Notes: generated by a model not told the origin, from the sequence alone. A stretch of DNA of 46,192 bases from Acidimicrobiia bacterium (GCA_022826045.1 JAJDVQ010000090.1:1-46192); one strand, 5' to 3'; shown: positions 30,770 to 40,236, numbered from the stretch's first letter. Translations and numbers: made by a program.

Positions 30770-32170
30770 TCACCGGGTGCAGCGGGCCGTGACGAACTCA
30801 CGCAGGGTGGCGAGGTCATTCGGCAGCGCTGTGAGGTGCTCTTCGCGGTCTGCGAGAGCCGCGAGCGCAGGGGGCAGCTCCGGTCGGCAGCCGGTGGCCC
30901 CGAGCACTGCTTCGCCGAACTTGGCGGGATGGGCTGTGGACATGACCGCCATGGGCGTGGTCCAGCCCCCGGTGGGGGCATCGCGACGTGCCACGGTGAG
31001 TGCTACCGCGGTGTGCGGGTCGATGAGGCGCTCGTCGGCTTCGTTCACTGCTGCGATCGTGGCCGAGACCTCGTCCTCGGTCGCCGAGCCGGCATCGAAG
31101 CCTGCACGCAGTCCTGCCAGCACTTCCGGCGCCAGTGCCAGCAAGTCCTCGCTCCGGAAGCGGGCCATGTCGGCAGCCAGCGCATGGCCGCGGCGACCGC
31201 CTAGCTCGAACAGCAGCCGCTCGAAGTTGCTCGACACCTGGATGTCCATCGCAGGACTGGTGGATGGCCGGACCTCGCTGATGGACATCTCGCCCGTGCG
31301 ATGGGTTCGGGCCAGGATGTCGTTGTGGTTGGTGGCCACCACCAGCCGGTCGATGGGCACACCCATCCGACGGGCCACATCGCCGGCGAGCACATTGCCG
31401 AAGTTGCCGGTCGGCACGCAGAACGAGACGGCCCGCTCGGGAGCGCCGAGTCTGACGGCGGTCGTGACGTAGTAGACGGTCTGCGCCACGACACGGGCCC
31501 AGTTGATGCTGTTGACAGCACCCAACTTCATCCGCTCACGGTACGTCCGATCGGCGAACAGCGCCTTCACCAAGTCCTGGCAGTCGTCGAACGTGCCGTC
31601 GATGGCCACGTTGTGGATGTTCGGGCTGTCCACCGTGGTCATCTGGCGTCGCTGGATCTCGGTGACCCGGCCAGCGGGGTGCAGCATCACCAGCTCGATG
31701 CCTGCCCGGTCCCGGCACGCTTCGATGGCAGCAGACCCGGTGTCTCCCGAGGTGGCACCCACGACGGTCATGAAGCCGCCTCGCCGGGCCAATTCGTGCT
31801 CGAACAGGCGGCCCAGCAGCTGCAAAGCGACATCCTTGAACGACAGCGTCGGCCCCCAGAACAGCTCCACCAAGTGCTCGCCGCTGGCCAAAGCGCTGAC
31901 GGGAACGACATCGGAGTGGGTGAATGCGGCGTAGGCGTCCTGGGCCAACGGCGCCAGATCGTCGACGCTCAGCGACGGTGCCACGAACGGCGCAAGCACC
32001 CGCGCCGCCACCTCGTGGTACTCAAGTGCAGCGAAGTCGGCTAGGTCGCTGGCACTGATCGTCGGCAACTCGTCGGGCACATAGAGCCCGCCATCCGCAG
32101 CCAGACCTTCGAGCAGCACGCCGCCGAAGTCGAGCCTCGGCGCGTCGCCTCGCGTGCTTATGTAGCGCAC
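30770..32170 (-). CDS. thrC: threonine synthase
   Basis: PLP enzyme converting O-phosphohomoserine to threonine. The 466-residue protein is of the longer type, with the N-terminal MRYISTRGDAPRLDF and YVPDELP segment, PLP lysine K112 in GPTLSFKDVALQ and VVGATSGDTGSAAIEA. It follows hom by 129 bases. The homoserine kinase that should supply its substrate is not encoded next to it. Confidence 0.95.
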   Translation of the reverse strand: MRYISTRGDAPRLDFGGVLLEGLAADGGLYVPDELPTISASDLADFAALEYHEVAARVLAPFVAPSLSVDDLAPLAQDAYAAFTHSDVVPVSALASGEHLVELFWGPTLSFKDVALQLLGRLFEHELARRGGFMTVVGATSGDTGSAAIEACRDRAGIELVMLHPAGRVTEIQRRQMTTVDSPNIHNVAIDGTFDDCQDLVKALFADRTYRERMKLGAVNSINWARVVAQTVYYVTTAVRLGAPERAVSFCVPTGNFGNVLAGDVARRMGVPIDRLVVATNHNDILARTHRTGEMSISEVRPSTSPAMDIQVSSNFERLLFELGGRRGHALAADMARFRSEDLLALAPEVLAGLRAGFDAGSATEDEVSATIAAVNEADERLIDPHTAVALTVARRDAPTGGWTTPMAVMSTAHPAKFGEAVLGATGCRPELPPALAALADREEHLTALPNDLATLREFVTARCTR

Positions 32171-32299
32171 AGCCCGACCACGGGTGATCTGCCTCCGGAC
32201 GGCATCGACCTGGGAGCCTCGAAGGTCCTGTGGCCCCGCTGGCCGCGCCTAGTGACGCCGATGCACGCAGACGTGAGGCAGCCAACGGACACGTACGCT

Positions 32300-33643
32300 C
32301 TATTCGCCGATCACCCGGATCGCATTGCCGATGCGCCGCACCGCGTCGAGTTCGCGCACGTCGCGCAGCGTGGAGGCCACATCGGCTTCGCGGGCACGGT
32401 GAGTGATGAACTCCAGATGAGCGATGTCATCGGCCGTCCCGGCCCGTGTGGTCTGCTCAACTGAGCGGATCGACACACCGTGCTCGCCGAACACGCCAGC
32501 CACGGCCGCGAGCACGCCGGGCTTGTCAGTGACGTCGAACTGCAAGTGGTAGGCGGTGTAGGTCTCGTCAATGGGCCGCAGGCGGGCCGCGGCGAGCGGG
32601 CCGAATCCGTCGCAAACGCCACGGCGTAGATTCTGCGACACAGTGATGAGATCGCCCAGCATCGCGCTGGCCGTCGGGAATCCGCCTGCGCCCCGCCCGT
32701 ACAGCATCAGATCCTCGACAGCCTCGCCTTCCAAGAAGACCGCGTTGAAGGCATCACGCACCGAGGCCAGCGGGTGGTCGATCGGCACCATCGCCGGGTG
32801 CACCCGCACGGCGATCTCGCCGTTCTGACGCTCGGCCACGGCGAGCAGCTTGATGACGTGGCCCATGCGGGCGGCTGCTGCGATGTCGTTCTTGCCGATT
32901 CCGCTGATGCCCTCCTGATAGACGTCGCCGGCCACGACCTTGGCGCCGAACGCCGTCATGGCCAGGATCGCCGCTTTGGCGCCCGCGTCGAAGCCCTCCA
33001 CGTCAGCGGTCGGATCGGCCTCGGCATAGCCCAGCCGCTGCGCCTCGCCCAGCACGTCGGCGTAGTCGGCCCCGTCCTCGGTCATGCGGGTGAGGATGTA
33101 GTTGGTGGTGCCGTTCACGATTCCCATCACGCGGGTGATGCGTTCGCCGATGAGCGAGTTGCGCAGCACGCCGATCAGCGGGATGCCGCCTGCGACAGCC
33201 GCCTCAAATGCCAGGTCGACGCCATTGGCAGCAGCCAGTGCGAACAGCTCTTCGCCGACGTTGGCGATGAGCTCCTTGTTGGCCGTCACGACCGGCTTGC
33301 CTGCATCAAGCGCGGCGCTGACCAAGTGCCGGGCCGGCTCGATGCCGCCCATTGCCTCCACGACGACGTCCACATCCTCGGCCACCACCAGCGACTCGCT
33401 GTCGCGGGTCAGGACGCCGTCGGGCAGTTCCACTGACCGCTCAGCACTGAGATTGCGGACCGCAACCCGGGCGACTTCGAAGTCCAGCCCGGTGCGGCTT
33501 GCCAGGTGCGCTGCGTCGCGCCGCAAGATCGCGACGAGCGCAGCGCCGACGTTGCCGCAGCCCAGGATGCCGACGCGCAGCGGGCGCGTCTCACCCGCAT
33601 CGGCGGCGAGAGGAGGTGCGGGCTCGGCAGCGGCTTCAGGCAC
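32300..33643 (-). CDS. hom: homoserine dehydrogenase with ACT domain
   Basis: Reduces aspartate semialdehyde to homoserine. The 447-residue protein has the nucleotide motif VGILGCGNVGAAL, VVTANKELIA, the signature GIVNGTTNYIL and AEADPTADVEGFDA, then a C-terminal ACT domain (about 365-445, LQFDVTDKPGVLAAVAGVFGEHGVSI), which normally gives threonine feedback. No aspartokinase is fused. It follows lysA by 89 bases. Confidence 0.96.
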   Translation of the reverse strand: MPEAAAEPAPPLAADAGETRPLRVGILGCGNVGAALVAILRRDAAHLASRTGLDFEVARVAVRNLSAERSVELPDGVLTRDSESLVVAEDVDVVVEAMGGIEPARHLVSAALDAGKPVVTANKELIANVGEELFALAAANGVDLAFEAAVAGGIPLIGVLRNSLIGERITRVMGIVNGTTNYILTRMTEDGADYADVLGEAQRLGYAEADPTADVEGFDAGAKAAILAMTAFGAKVVAGDVYQEGISGIGKNDIAAAARMGHVIKLLAVAERQNGEIAVRVHPAMVPIDHPLASVRDAFNAVFLEGEAVEDLMLYGRGAGGFPTASAMLGDLITVSQNLRRGVCDGFGPLAAARLRPIDETYTAYHLQFDVTDKPGVLAAVAGVFGEHGVSIRSVEQTTRAGTADDIAHLEFITHRAREADVASTLRDVRELDAVRRIGNAIRVIGE

Positions 33644-33732
33644 GGCCGAAACGGTACCGCCAGCACGCCGACACCCCCGCAGCGTTTTCGGCGACGCCTG
33701 TCCCGACGAGGTTGCTCAGAGGGTGTCGAATA

Positions 33733-35130
33733 TCAGAGAATGTCGAGGGCGAGCATGTCGTCGACGGTCTCGCGGCGGATGACGAGCTGGGCGTCGCCGC
33801 CGGCTGCGAAGACGACAGCCGGGCGGCCGATGCGGTTGTAGGGAGCACCCATCGAGTAGCCGTACGCGCCGGTGACCGGGGTGGCGATGAGGTCGCCCGT
33901 GGCAATGCCGTCGGGGACCGGGGCCGAGCGCACGATCACGTCGCCCGACTCGCAGTGCTTGCCCACCAGCCGCACCCGGTCGGGACGGGGTTCGCCAGCG
34001 CGGGCGGGCATGAACGCGGTGTAGTCGCTGCCATACAGCATCGGACGCGGGTTGTCGCCGTAGCCGCCGTCGACGGCGACATAGGTCCGCACGCCCGGCA
34101 CCTCCTTGATGCTGCCCACCGTGTAAAGCGTCACCGCGGCCGCTGCCGCGATGGCACGTCCGGGCTCGGCCACTAGACGGGCTTCGAAGCCGTGGCGCTC
34201 GCTGAGCGAACCCCAGCGCTCACGCAGCGTTGCCCCCCATTCGGTGATCGTGGGCGCCTGCTCCGATTCGACGTATGCGACGCCGAGCCCCCCGCCGATC
34301 GACAGCTCATCGAGGCAGCCGGCCGCTGGACCGCCATCACCGAACAGCGGCGCTGCGAAGTCGGCGACGACATCGAGCGCTCTGGCCAGACTCTCCACGC
34401 GGAACACCTGGCTGCCGATATGGCAGTGGATGCCCGCGAGCTCGATCGACGACATCGCAGCCGCACGCTCAACGGCAGCAATCGCAACACCCTGGCCGAT
34501 GCCGAAGCCGAACTTGGAGTCGGCCTGCCCGGTTGAGATGTACTCGTGCGTCTCAGCACGGACACCCGGGGTGACCCGCAGCAGGACTCGCGGTACTGCC
34601 CCATCGGCACGGTGCAGCTCATCGAGGCGGTCCAGCTCGGCGAAGGAGTCGACCACGATGCGGCCCACGCCTGCTTCGCGCGCCATCGCCAGCTCGGCAA
34701 CCGACTTGTTGTTTCCGTGCAGCACGACGCGCTGCGCCACATCGCCGTCAGCTTCGGCGCCGTCACCGTCGAAGGCCCGCAGGACCGTCTGCAGCTCGCC
34801 GCCGCTGGCGACGTCGATGTCCATGCCCTCGGAGATGGCAAGCCGGGCCATGGCGGCGCACAGGAAGGCCTTGGCGGCATAGGCCGCTCCCCCGTCGAAG
34901 GCCCCCACGGCTTCGCGGCAGCGGGCGCGCAGGTGCGCCTCGTCGTAGACGAACAGCGGCGTGCCGAACTCGGCGGCGAGGTCGACGAGGTCGCAGCCAC
35001 CGAGGTGCAGATGCCCCTGCTCTGAAACGCGAGCTGTGTCGGGGAGCAGGCGCAGCGGGATCGGGCCGCCGGGATCGTCGCCGGACCCCCCGCCCTCAGC
35101 GGCTGCGACGTTGTGCGGTTCAGTAGTCAT
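33733..35130 (-). CDS. lysA: diaminopimelate decarboxylase
   Basis: Last step of lysine synthesis, from meso-diaminopimelate. The 465-residue alanine-racemase-fold protein has PLP lysine K87 in AAYAAKAFLC, the GGGLGVAY phosphate loop, EPGRAI, and the C-terminal Cys in GKHCESGDV with SDYTAF and GAYGYSM. It starts 21 bases after argS. Confidence 0.96.
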   Translation of the reverse strand: MTTEPHNVAAAEGGGSGDDPGGPIPLRLLPDTARVSEQGHLHLGGCDLVDLAAEFGTPLFVYDEAHLRARCREAVGAFDGGAAYAAKAFLCAAMARLAISEGMDIDVASGGELQTVLRAFDGDGAEADGDVAQRVVLHGNNKSVAELAMAREAGVGRIVVDSFAELDRLDELHRADGAVPRVLLRVTPGVRAETHEYISTGQADSKFGFGIGQGVAIAAVERAAAMSSIELAGIHCHIGSQVFRVESLARALDVVADFAAPLFGDGGPAAGCLDELSIGGGLGVAYVESEQAPTITEWGATLRERWGSLSERHGFEARLVAEPGRAIAAAAAVTLYTVGSIKEVPGVRTYVAVDGGYGDNPRPMLYGSDYTAFMPARAGEPRPDRVRLVGKHCESGDVIVRSAPVPDGIATGDLIATPVTGAYGYSMGAPYNRIGRPAVVFAAGGDAQLVIRRETVDDMLALDIL

Positions 35131-35151
35131 CGCCGGACCGTCGCTTCCCGC

Positions 35152-36924
35152 TCACATCGCTTCGGGCGCATCCACGCCGAGCAGGTCGAGGCCGATCGCC
35201 AAGCCGATGCGCGTGCCCTCGGTGAGGCAGAGCCGGGCATCACGCACCTCCGGCGGCACTTCGCTGTGCAGGATCGGGCAGTCGTGGTAGAAGCCGTGGA
35301 ACGCAGCCGCCAAGTCGCGCACCCAGGTCGTCACCTTGTGCGGCGCTCGCTCTCGGAGCGCGATCTCCACCACCGACGGCAGCACTTCGAGTGCCCGCAA
35401 GAGCGCGAGTTCCCGATCGCCGGTGAGCGGGGAGAGATCGGTGCCCGCCGGCGGCCGGGGGGCAACGCCGTCGGCTTCAGCGCGACGGGCGACCGATGCG
35501 ATGCGAGCGTGCGCATATTGCACGTAGAAGACCGGGTTCTCCGCGGCCTGTGCCGACAGCAGGTCGATGTCGATCGTCTGGCGCGAGTCGATCGACTGCA
35601 GCAGGAACGCGAATCGCGCCACGTCAGGGCTCACCGCGTCGATGAGCTCACGCACTTCGACCATGGTGCCGGTGCGCTTGGACAGCTCGATGACCTTGCC
35701 GTCGCGCATGAGGGTCACGTTCTGGCCGACGATGGCCTCATAGGACTCGGCGGGATGCCCTAGCATCTGCATGGCCGCCGCAATGCGCGGCACGTACCCA
35801 TGGTGATCGGCGCCCAGCACGTCAATCACCAGGTCGACCTCGCTCGAAGTCGCGCTATGCACGGTGGCGCCGTGATGCTGCAGCTGGTGGAACCTCTCGA
35901 GACTGAATTTGGCGTCGTGGTACGCAATGTCAGGCAAGAAGTACGTGGGCTCGCCGTTGCTCCGGTACAGCACTCGATCTTTGTCATCGCCGTACTCGCT
36001 GGTACGCAGCCATTCAGCGTCAGCCTCGGAGCGGATCTTGTTGTCGGCACGAAGCCGGCCGAACACGTCGTCCATGGCACCGGACGCGGCCAACTCCGAC
36101 TCGTGCTGCCAATGACCGAACGAGACATTCATGGATTCGAGCGTCTCGCGGACGTCGCGCAGCGCCCGCTCGATGCCCCATCTCGCGGCAAAGCGAGCCT
36201 CCGGGGGAGTTCCGACGGGAATTCGCGCGTGCCTTGCTTCGAGCGCAGCATCCTCAAGCAGTTGCGAGATGTCGGCGTCGGCCGTCCCAGCGGCACGCAT
36301 TTCGGCAACCAGCTCATCCGCCCAGTCAGCCACGTACTCGCCGTGGTAGCCATCGTCCGGCACGGGTTCACCCGCCATGCGCGCGACCAGCGATTGCCCG
36401 AACAACAGCACCTGCGCACCGAGGTCGTTGACGTAGTACTCGGTGACGGTGGCATAGCCGCAGCGGCGGAACAGGCGGGCGAGGCTGTCGCCGAATGCGC
36501 CCCAGCGGCCCCCGCCAGCGTGCAGCGGGCCGGTGGGATTGGCAGAAACGAACTCCAGGTTGACGGTCTGTCCGCTGCCGATGTCGCTGCACGCGTACCC
36601 GTCGACTCCCTCGCGCACGACCTCGGCCAGTACCTCGTGCAGCCACGACGGCGCCATGTGCAGGTTCACGAATCCGGGACCGGCCACCTCGGTTCGTTCG
36701 AGATGCGGCAAGCCGGCGCCGTCGAGCTCCGCGGCGAGTTGCTGGGCCAGCTCGCGAGGCGGCAGCCCCGCTCCCTTTGCACTCACCAGTGCGGCGTTTG
36801 TCGACCAGTCGCCGTGATCGGTGCGAGCCGGACGTTCGAGGCCGATGCGCGACGGATCAGCGCCGACGCCGAGGCGCGTCAACGCTGCCGAGATAGCGCC
36901 AGCCAGCACTGCTTCCATCACCAC
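35152..36924 (-). CDS. argS: arginyl-tRNA synthetase
   Basis: Class I synthetase, 590 residues. The HIGH-like signature is ANPTGPLHAGGGRWGAFGD near 129-147, EYYVNDLGAQ follows, and the KMSKS counterpart is VIELSKRTG. The C-terminal DALR anticodon-binding domain ends the protein. Start codon alternatives are 36924 and 36918. It heads the long minus-strand cluster. A tRNA-Arg lies 150 bases away on the other strand. Confidence 0.96.
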   Translation of the reverse strand: MVMEAVLAGAISAALTRLGVGADPSRIGLERPARTDHGDWSTNAALVSAKGAGLPPRELAQQLAAELDGAGLPHLERTEVAGPGFVNLHMAPSWLHEVLAEVVREGVDGYACSDIGSGQTVNLEFVSANPTGPLHAGGGRWGAFGDSLARLFRRCGYATVTEYYVNDLGAQVLLFGQSLVARMAGEPVPDDGYHGEYVADWADELVAEMRAAGTADADISQLLEDAALEARHARIPVGTPPEARFAARWGIERALRDVRETLESMNVSFGHWQHESELAASGAMDDVFGRLRADNKIRSEADAEWLRTSEYGDDKDRVLYRSNGEPTYFLPDIAYHDAKFSLERFHQLQHHGATVHSATSSEVDLVIDVLGADHHGYVPRIAAAMQMLGHPAESYEAIVGQNVTLMRDGKVIELSKRTGTMVEVRELIDAVSPDVARFAFLLQSIDSRQTIDIDLLSAQAAENPVFYVQYAHARIASVARRAEADGVAPRPPAGTDLSPLTGDRELALLRALEVLPSVVEIALRERAPHKVTTWVRDLAAAFHGFYHDCPILHSEVPPEVRDARLCLTEGTRIGLAIGLDLLGVDAPEAM

Positions 36925-37074
36925 ATCTCCGTCACCGAAGCGAACCTATCCCTGCCGGCTGCCGAACCTCGGGACAATTCTGGGCGCCAGCCCGATGCTC
37001 GTGGCCGGAGCGGGGCGCGACGGCGGTCGGTAGCTTGGCCGGGCGTTGCATCCAGACAACTGTCCGGGCGTTCA

Positions 37075-37146
37075 GCCCTCGTAGCTCAGGGGATAGAGCA
37101 GTGGCCTCCGGAGCCATGTGCGCAGGTTCGAATCCTGCCGAGGGCG
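37075..37146 (+). tRNA. tRNA-Arg (anticodon CCG)
   Basis: The cloverleaf folds completely. Acceptor stem GCCCTCG/CGAGGGC with discriminator G; D arm GCTC...GAGC; anticodon stem GTGGC/GCCAT with loop CTCCGGA, giving anticodon CCG, which reads CGG; variable loop GTGC; T stem GCAGG/CCTGC with loop TTCGAAT. CCA is not encoded. It sits next to argS in divergent orientation. Confidence 0.95.
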
Positions 37147-37150
37147 CTGC

Positions 37151-37198
37151 GTCGGCACCATGCCGACATGCCGACTGCGCCGGCACCATGCCGACATG
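37151..37198. repeat. tandem hairpin repeat downstream of tRNA-Arg
   Basis: CGGCACCATGCCGACATG occurs at 37153-37170 and again at 37181-37198 (period 28). Each copy contains an inverted repeat: GTCGGCA-CCA-TGCCGAC in the first (7-base stem, 37151-37167) and a slightly shorter stem in the second. There is no T-run. It may form the 3' end of the tRNA transcript and of the convergent gene at 37204. Confidence 0.6.
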
Positions 37199-37203
37199 GG
37201 CGC

Positions 37204-37620
37204 TCAGTCTGTCGCGGACCAGCCAGTCAGCTCGGTGCGCTGGATGACGATGGCGGCGCCGACGGGCGGCTCGGCGGCGTACTGCGGGTAGCGCTTGGAC
37301 AACAGCTCGATCGCATGCCGGTGCTGTGCGCCCTCGGTGTGCACCGCAGCGCGCCCACGCAGGCGCACCCACCACAGGCGCTCCCAGTCTGTGTCGTCGT
37401 AGTGCTCGATCAGCATGGTGACCTCAGGGAAGCGCCGAACATTGTCGAGCCGCTTGAGGTCCATGGTCGTCTTGGGCTTGTGGTCGACCGCTGTCACCAC
37501 CACGTCATCCTCGAACGCATAGGTGCACGGCACCAAGTCGACGCGCCCGTCGGACCGGATCGTCGCGAGGGTCGCCACCCGTCCCTGCTCGAGCAGCTCC
37601 AGCAGTTCAGCCTCTGTCAC
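37204..37620 (-). CDS. PPOX-class F420-dependent enzyme, Rv0121-like
   Basis: A 138-residue split-barrel flavin/deazaflavin-binding protein. The opening GRVATLATIRSDGRVDLVPCTYAF and the middle VDHKPKTTMDLKRLDNVR, DDTDWERLWWVRLRGRAAV match the Rv0121 subgroup of pyridoxamine-5'-phosphate-oxidase-like proteins, thought to use F420. The substrate is unknown. GTG start. Divergent from the FrhB-like gene, another putative F420 enzyme. Confidence 0.8.
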   Translation of the reverse strand: MTEAELLELLEQGRVATLATIRSDGRVDLVPCTYAFEDDVVVTAVDHKPKTTMDLKRLDNVRRFPEVTMLIEHYDDTDWERLWWVRLRGRAAVHTEGAQHRHAIELLSKRYPQYAAEPPVGAAIVIQRTELTGWSATD

Positions 37621-37697
37621 GGCGCGCCACCCTAGAGCCCTGAGCAGCGGTTTCAGCTACCGGGCAATCGCCCCGTAGCGCTGCGGGGGACCTGACG

Positions 37698-37703
37698 TAG
37701 CCT
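37698..37703 (+). promoter_or_regulatory. putative -10 box, leaderless promoter of the FrhB-like gene
   Basis: TAGCCT lies six bases before the ATG at 37710, the spacing expected when transcription starts at the start codon. No Shine-Dalgarno is seen in the last 12 bases. Confidence 0.4.
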
Positions 37704-37709
37704 GTGGCC

Positions 37710-38882
37710 ATGACCATGACCGAGTCACCGCCCACTCCCAACGGGGCGCCGCAGCGCTGGACCTTCCAGTGGAAGGAGCTGTACGACGAGGTCATCACCA
37801 CCGGGCTGTGCACCGGATGCGCCGGCTGCGTGATCTCCTGCCCGCACGACGTCATCGGCTACGAGCACACCCAAGGCGGGTTCACGCCGTTCCACCTCGA
37901 AGAGGAGCTCGGGCTCGAAGACTGCGGCCATGGCCAGAAGGGCTGCACGAGCTGCACCCGTGCCTGCCCTCGTTTCCGCACGTGGGAAGACGAGGCCGAC
38001 GACTTCATGTTCGGCCGCCACCGCACCGCCGAGGAGCCGTCGGGTGTGTTCAAGGACATCATCCTGACCAGGGCATCCGACGACTACGTCCACGAGATCG
38101 GCCAGGACGGCGGGCTGGTGTCGGCAATCCTCATCTGGGCGCTCGACCACGGGTACATCGACGCTGCGCTGACGTCCTACGTCGGCGAGGGCGAAGGCAA
38201 CCAATGGACCGCCTCGCCCGGCGTGGCCTTCGACAAAGACGACGTGCTGCGAGGTGCGGGCAGCCGCTACACGTACTCGGCCAACACCCTCGCCTACGAC
38301 GAGGCAATGGAGGCCGGCGCACAGAAGATTGCGCTGGTCGGCATGAGCTGCCAGAGCTCGATCGTGCCGGTCGCCAAGTCGCGCAAGGTCGGCAAGGTCG
38401 GCAACCGCTTCGTGCTGAACATCGGCCTGCTGTGCTCGAAGTCGTTCGACGAGGCGATCTTCGAGGAGCTGTTCGAGCAGAAGTACGGGCTCGACCGCCA
38501 CCGGATCCGCAAGACCAACATCAAGGGCGTCTTCCAGATCTGGACCCACGACGGCGGCTACTACGAGATCAACCTCAAGGAATGCCACGCGTGGACCCGC
38601 GAGGGCTGCAACCACTGCCCCGACTTCGCCGCCGAGCACGCCGACATCTCCACCGGCGGCATCGGCAAGTACAGCGACTGGACGCTCACGATCGTCCGCA
38701 CCGACATCGGCCGGGAGATCATCATGAAGATGCTCGCCGACGGCTCGCTGATCGGCCGCCCCGGCGACGAGGACCCGGGCGCCATCGCGCTCATGCACAA
38801 GCTCAGCGAGAAGTCGCGTGTCCGCTGGCCGAAATTCGCGTGGGAGAAGCCGGCGCTGCTGCCCGAACCCGCCAGGAAATAG
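37710..38882 (+). CDS. FrhB/FdhB-family coenzyme F420 oxidoreductase with two 4Fe-4S clusters
   Basis: A 390-residue protein of the coenzyme F420 hydrogenase/dehydrogenase beta subunit family. An N-terminal ferredoxin part has one cluster motif with C34, C37, C40 and C44 (CTGCAGCVISCP) and a second Cys set at 72, 79, 82 and 86 (CGHGQKGCTSCTRACP). The FrhB N- and C-domains follow, with GQDGGLVSAIL, GSRYTYSANT, VGMSCQSS, LCSKSFDE and the late Cys pair REGCNHCPDF. Members move electrons between F420 and Fe-S carriers. No hydrogenase or formate dehydrogenase subunit is nearby, so the partner is unknown. An in-frame GTG at 37704 is an alternative start. Confidence 0.85.
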   Translation: MTMTESPPTPNGAPQRWTFQWKELYDEVITTGLCTGCAGCVISCPHDVIGYEHTQGGFTPFHLEEELGLEDCGHGQKGCTSCTRACPRFRTWEDEADDFMFGRHRTAEEPSGVFKDIILTRASDDYVHEIGQDGGLVSAILIWALDHGYIDAALTSYVGEGEGNQWTASPGVAFDKDDVLRGAGSRYTYSANTLAYDEAMEAGAQKIALVGMSCQSSIVPVAKSRKVGKVGNRFVLNIGLLCSKSFDEAIFEELFEQKYGLDRHRIRKTNIKGVFQIWTHDGGYYEINLKECHAWTREGCNHCPDFAAEHADISTGGIGKYSDWTLTIVRTDIGREIIMKMLADGSLIGRPGDEDPGAIALMHKLSEKSRVRWPKFAWEKPALLPEPARK

Positions 38883-38885
38883 GGG

Positions 38886-39482
38886 CTAGAGGCAGAGGTT
38901 CAGGAAGTCGACGATGCCGGGCTGAACCTCGTTGCTTGCGAGGAAGTCGTTCAGCCGGTGAGCGGGGACGACCTCCTGGGCACGAGCCAGCGAGCAGGCG
39001 CACAGGCTTCTCATCCGGTCTGAACCGGCCGAGCACGCATCCAGGTATGTCTGCCGTTGGGCATCGGACCATCCGGGCAGCGGCGCAACCTCACGGCAGT
39101 CCACCAAGGCGCCCGCCAGTTCAGGAGAGAACTCCAGCGCACCCGACATGCGGTCCTCGAACACCTCGAGATCGATGACGGTCAGGCTGCCCTCGATGCG
39201 GTCGGCCGCACAGTGGCAGGGCCCGACGAGACCCGCGTCGGCCACGCACGCATCCATGAAGGCGATGAGCGGCTCGATCGCGAGCAATCCCGGTGCGCCA
39301 GTGCCGGGCACGGTCGGCCGGACAAGCGTGCCCGGATTGTCGAACCCCGCGTTAGCGTCCGTGGGACCCGAGCCAGTGGTCGCGGGCTCCACGTCGATCA
39401 CGGTGGCTGAGCAGGCGAACATGCCCGCCGACGCCAGTAGGGCGGCCAGCAGACGTACACCCCGCCGGAGGTGGGGCCGCAT
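38886..39482 (-). CDS. putative lipoprotein, hypothetical
   Basis: A 198-residue exported protein. The N-terminus has HLRRG, a hydrophobic core and an SAGMFACS segment that could be a weak lipobox, with Cys near residue 24. The mature part is Pro/Gly-rich, then helical with eight or so Cys (DACVAD, GPCHC, VDCRE, DACSAG, LCACS, NLCL), so disulfides are likely. The start at 39482 lies four bases after the uracil-DNA glycosylase stop. Function unknown. Confidence 0.65.
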   Translation of the reverse strand: MRPHLRRGVRLLAALLASAGMFACSATVIDVEPATTGSGPTDANAGFDNPGTLVRPTVPGTGAPGLLAIEPLIAFMDACVADAGLVGPCHCAADRIEGSLTVIDLEVFEDRMSGALEFSPELAGALVDCREVAPLPGWSDAQRQTYLDACSAGSDRMRSLCACSLARAQEVVPAHRLNDFLASNEVQPGIVDFLNLCL

Positions 39483-39486
39483 GGTG

Positions 39487-40236
39487 TCAGGCAGGCGGGA
39501 GGTTCGCCAGCCGGCGCGCATCGCGGAGCACCGTATCGGCCATGTCGGCGGTGAGACGGCCAGTGAAGGTGTTCTGCTGACTGGGATGGAACGAGCAGAT
39601 GAGGCGCGAGATGCCGCCGAGCGGCGGCGACTCGGCTGATCCGTCGGCGGCGGGCACCTCTGCGATTGCACCGTGGCCGAAGCGGGGTCGCGGCCGCACG
39701 CCGCCGATCGTGCACAGCACGCCGTAGGCGAACGCGCCCAGTGCTACCGCGACGCGCGCGTTGGCCAGCAGCGCCAGCTCGCGCTCGAGGAATGGACGGC
39801 AGGCGTCCCGCTCGGCGGGAGTGGGCTTGTTGGCCGGCGGCGCGCAGCGCACCGCCGCCGTGATGTACGCGTCGCGCAGCGCGAGCCCGTCGGCGGCATG
39901 CACGGAAGTCGGCTGGTTGGCGAAGCCGCACCGGTGCAGGGCCGCATAGAGAAAGTCACCCGAGCGGTCGCCGGTGAACATCCGGCCCGTGCGGTTCGCG
40001 CCATGTGCAGCCGGTGCCAGGCCGACGAGCACGACCGCCGCGGCAGGGTCGCCGAAGCCGGGCACGCCACGGCCCCAGTAGTCCTCGTCGGCGAATGCAG
40101 CCCGTTTGTCGACGGCGGTCTGCTCGCGCCACCTCACGAGGCGATCGCAGCGCCTGCAGGCCGCGACCTCATCGCTCAGCAAGCGCAAGGCCGCGATGCT
40201 CGTGACATCGTCGGGCGGGCTCGGTGGGGCGCTCAC
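39487..40236 (-). CDS. family 5 uracil-DNA glycosylase (UdgB)
   Basis: Fe-S uracil-DNA glycosylase of 249 residues that removes uracil and deaminated purines from DNA. The four Fe-S Cys are C27, C30 (ACRRC), C131 and C146. Motif A is GLAPAAHGANRTGR near 72-85, with Ala/His where family 4 has polar Asn or Glu, and the second motif is FHPSQQNTFTGRL. The GTG start at 40236 agrees with the family N-terminus; the divergent phosphatase starts 34 bases away. Confidence 0.9.
   Translation of the reverse strand: MSAPPSPPDDVTSIAALRLLSDEVAACRRCDRLVRWREQTAVDKRAAFADEDYWGRGVPGFGDPAAAVVLVGLAPAAHGANRTGRMFTGDRSGDFLYAALHRCGFANQPTSVHAADGLALRDAYITAAVRCAPPANKPTPAERDACRPFLERELALLANARVAVALGAFAYGVLCTIGGVRPRPRFGHGAIAEVPAADGSAESPPLGGISRLICSFHPSQQNTFTGRLTADMADTVLRDARRLANLPPA

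Noticed and set aside
37151..37198. CRISPR-like array
   Set aside because: Only two 18-base units with a 10-base gap, and no cas genes in the window; read as duplicated hairpins.
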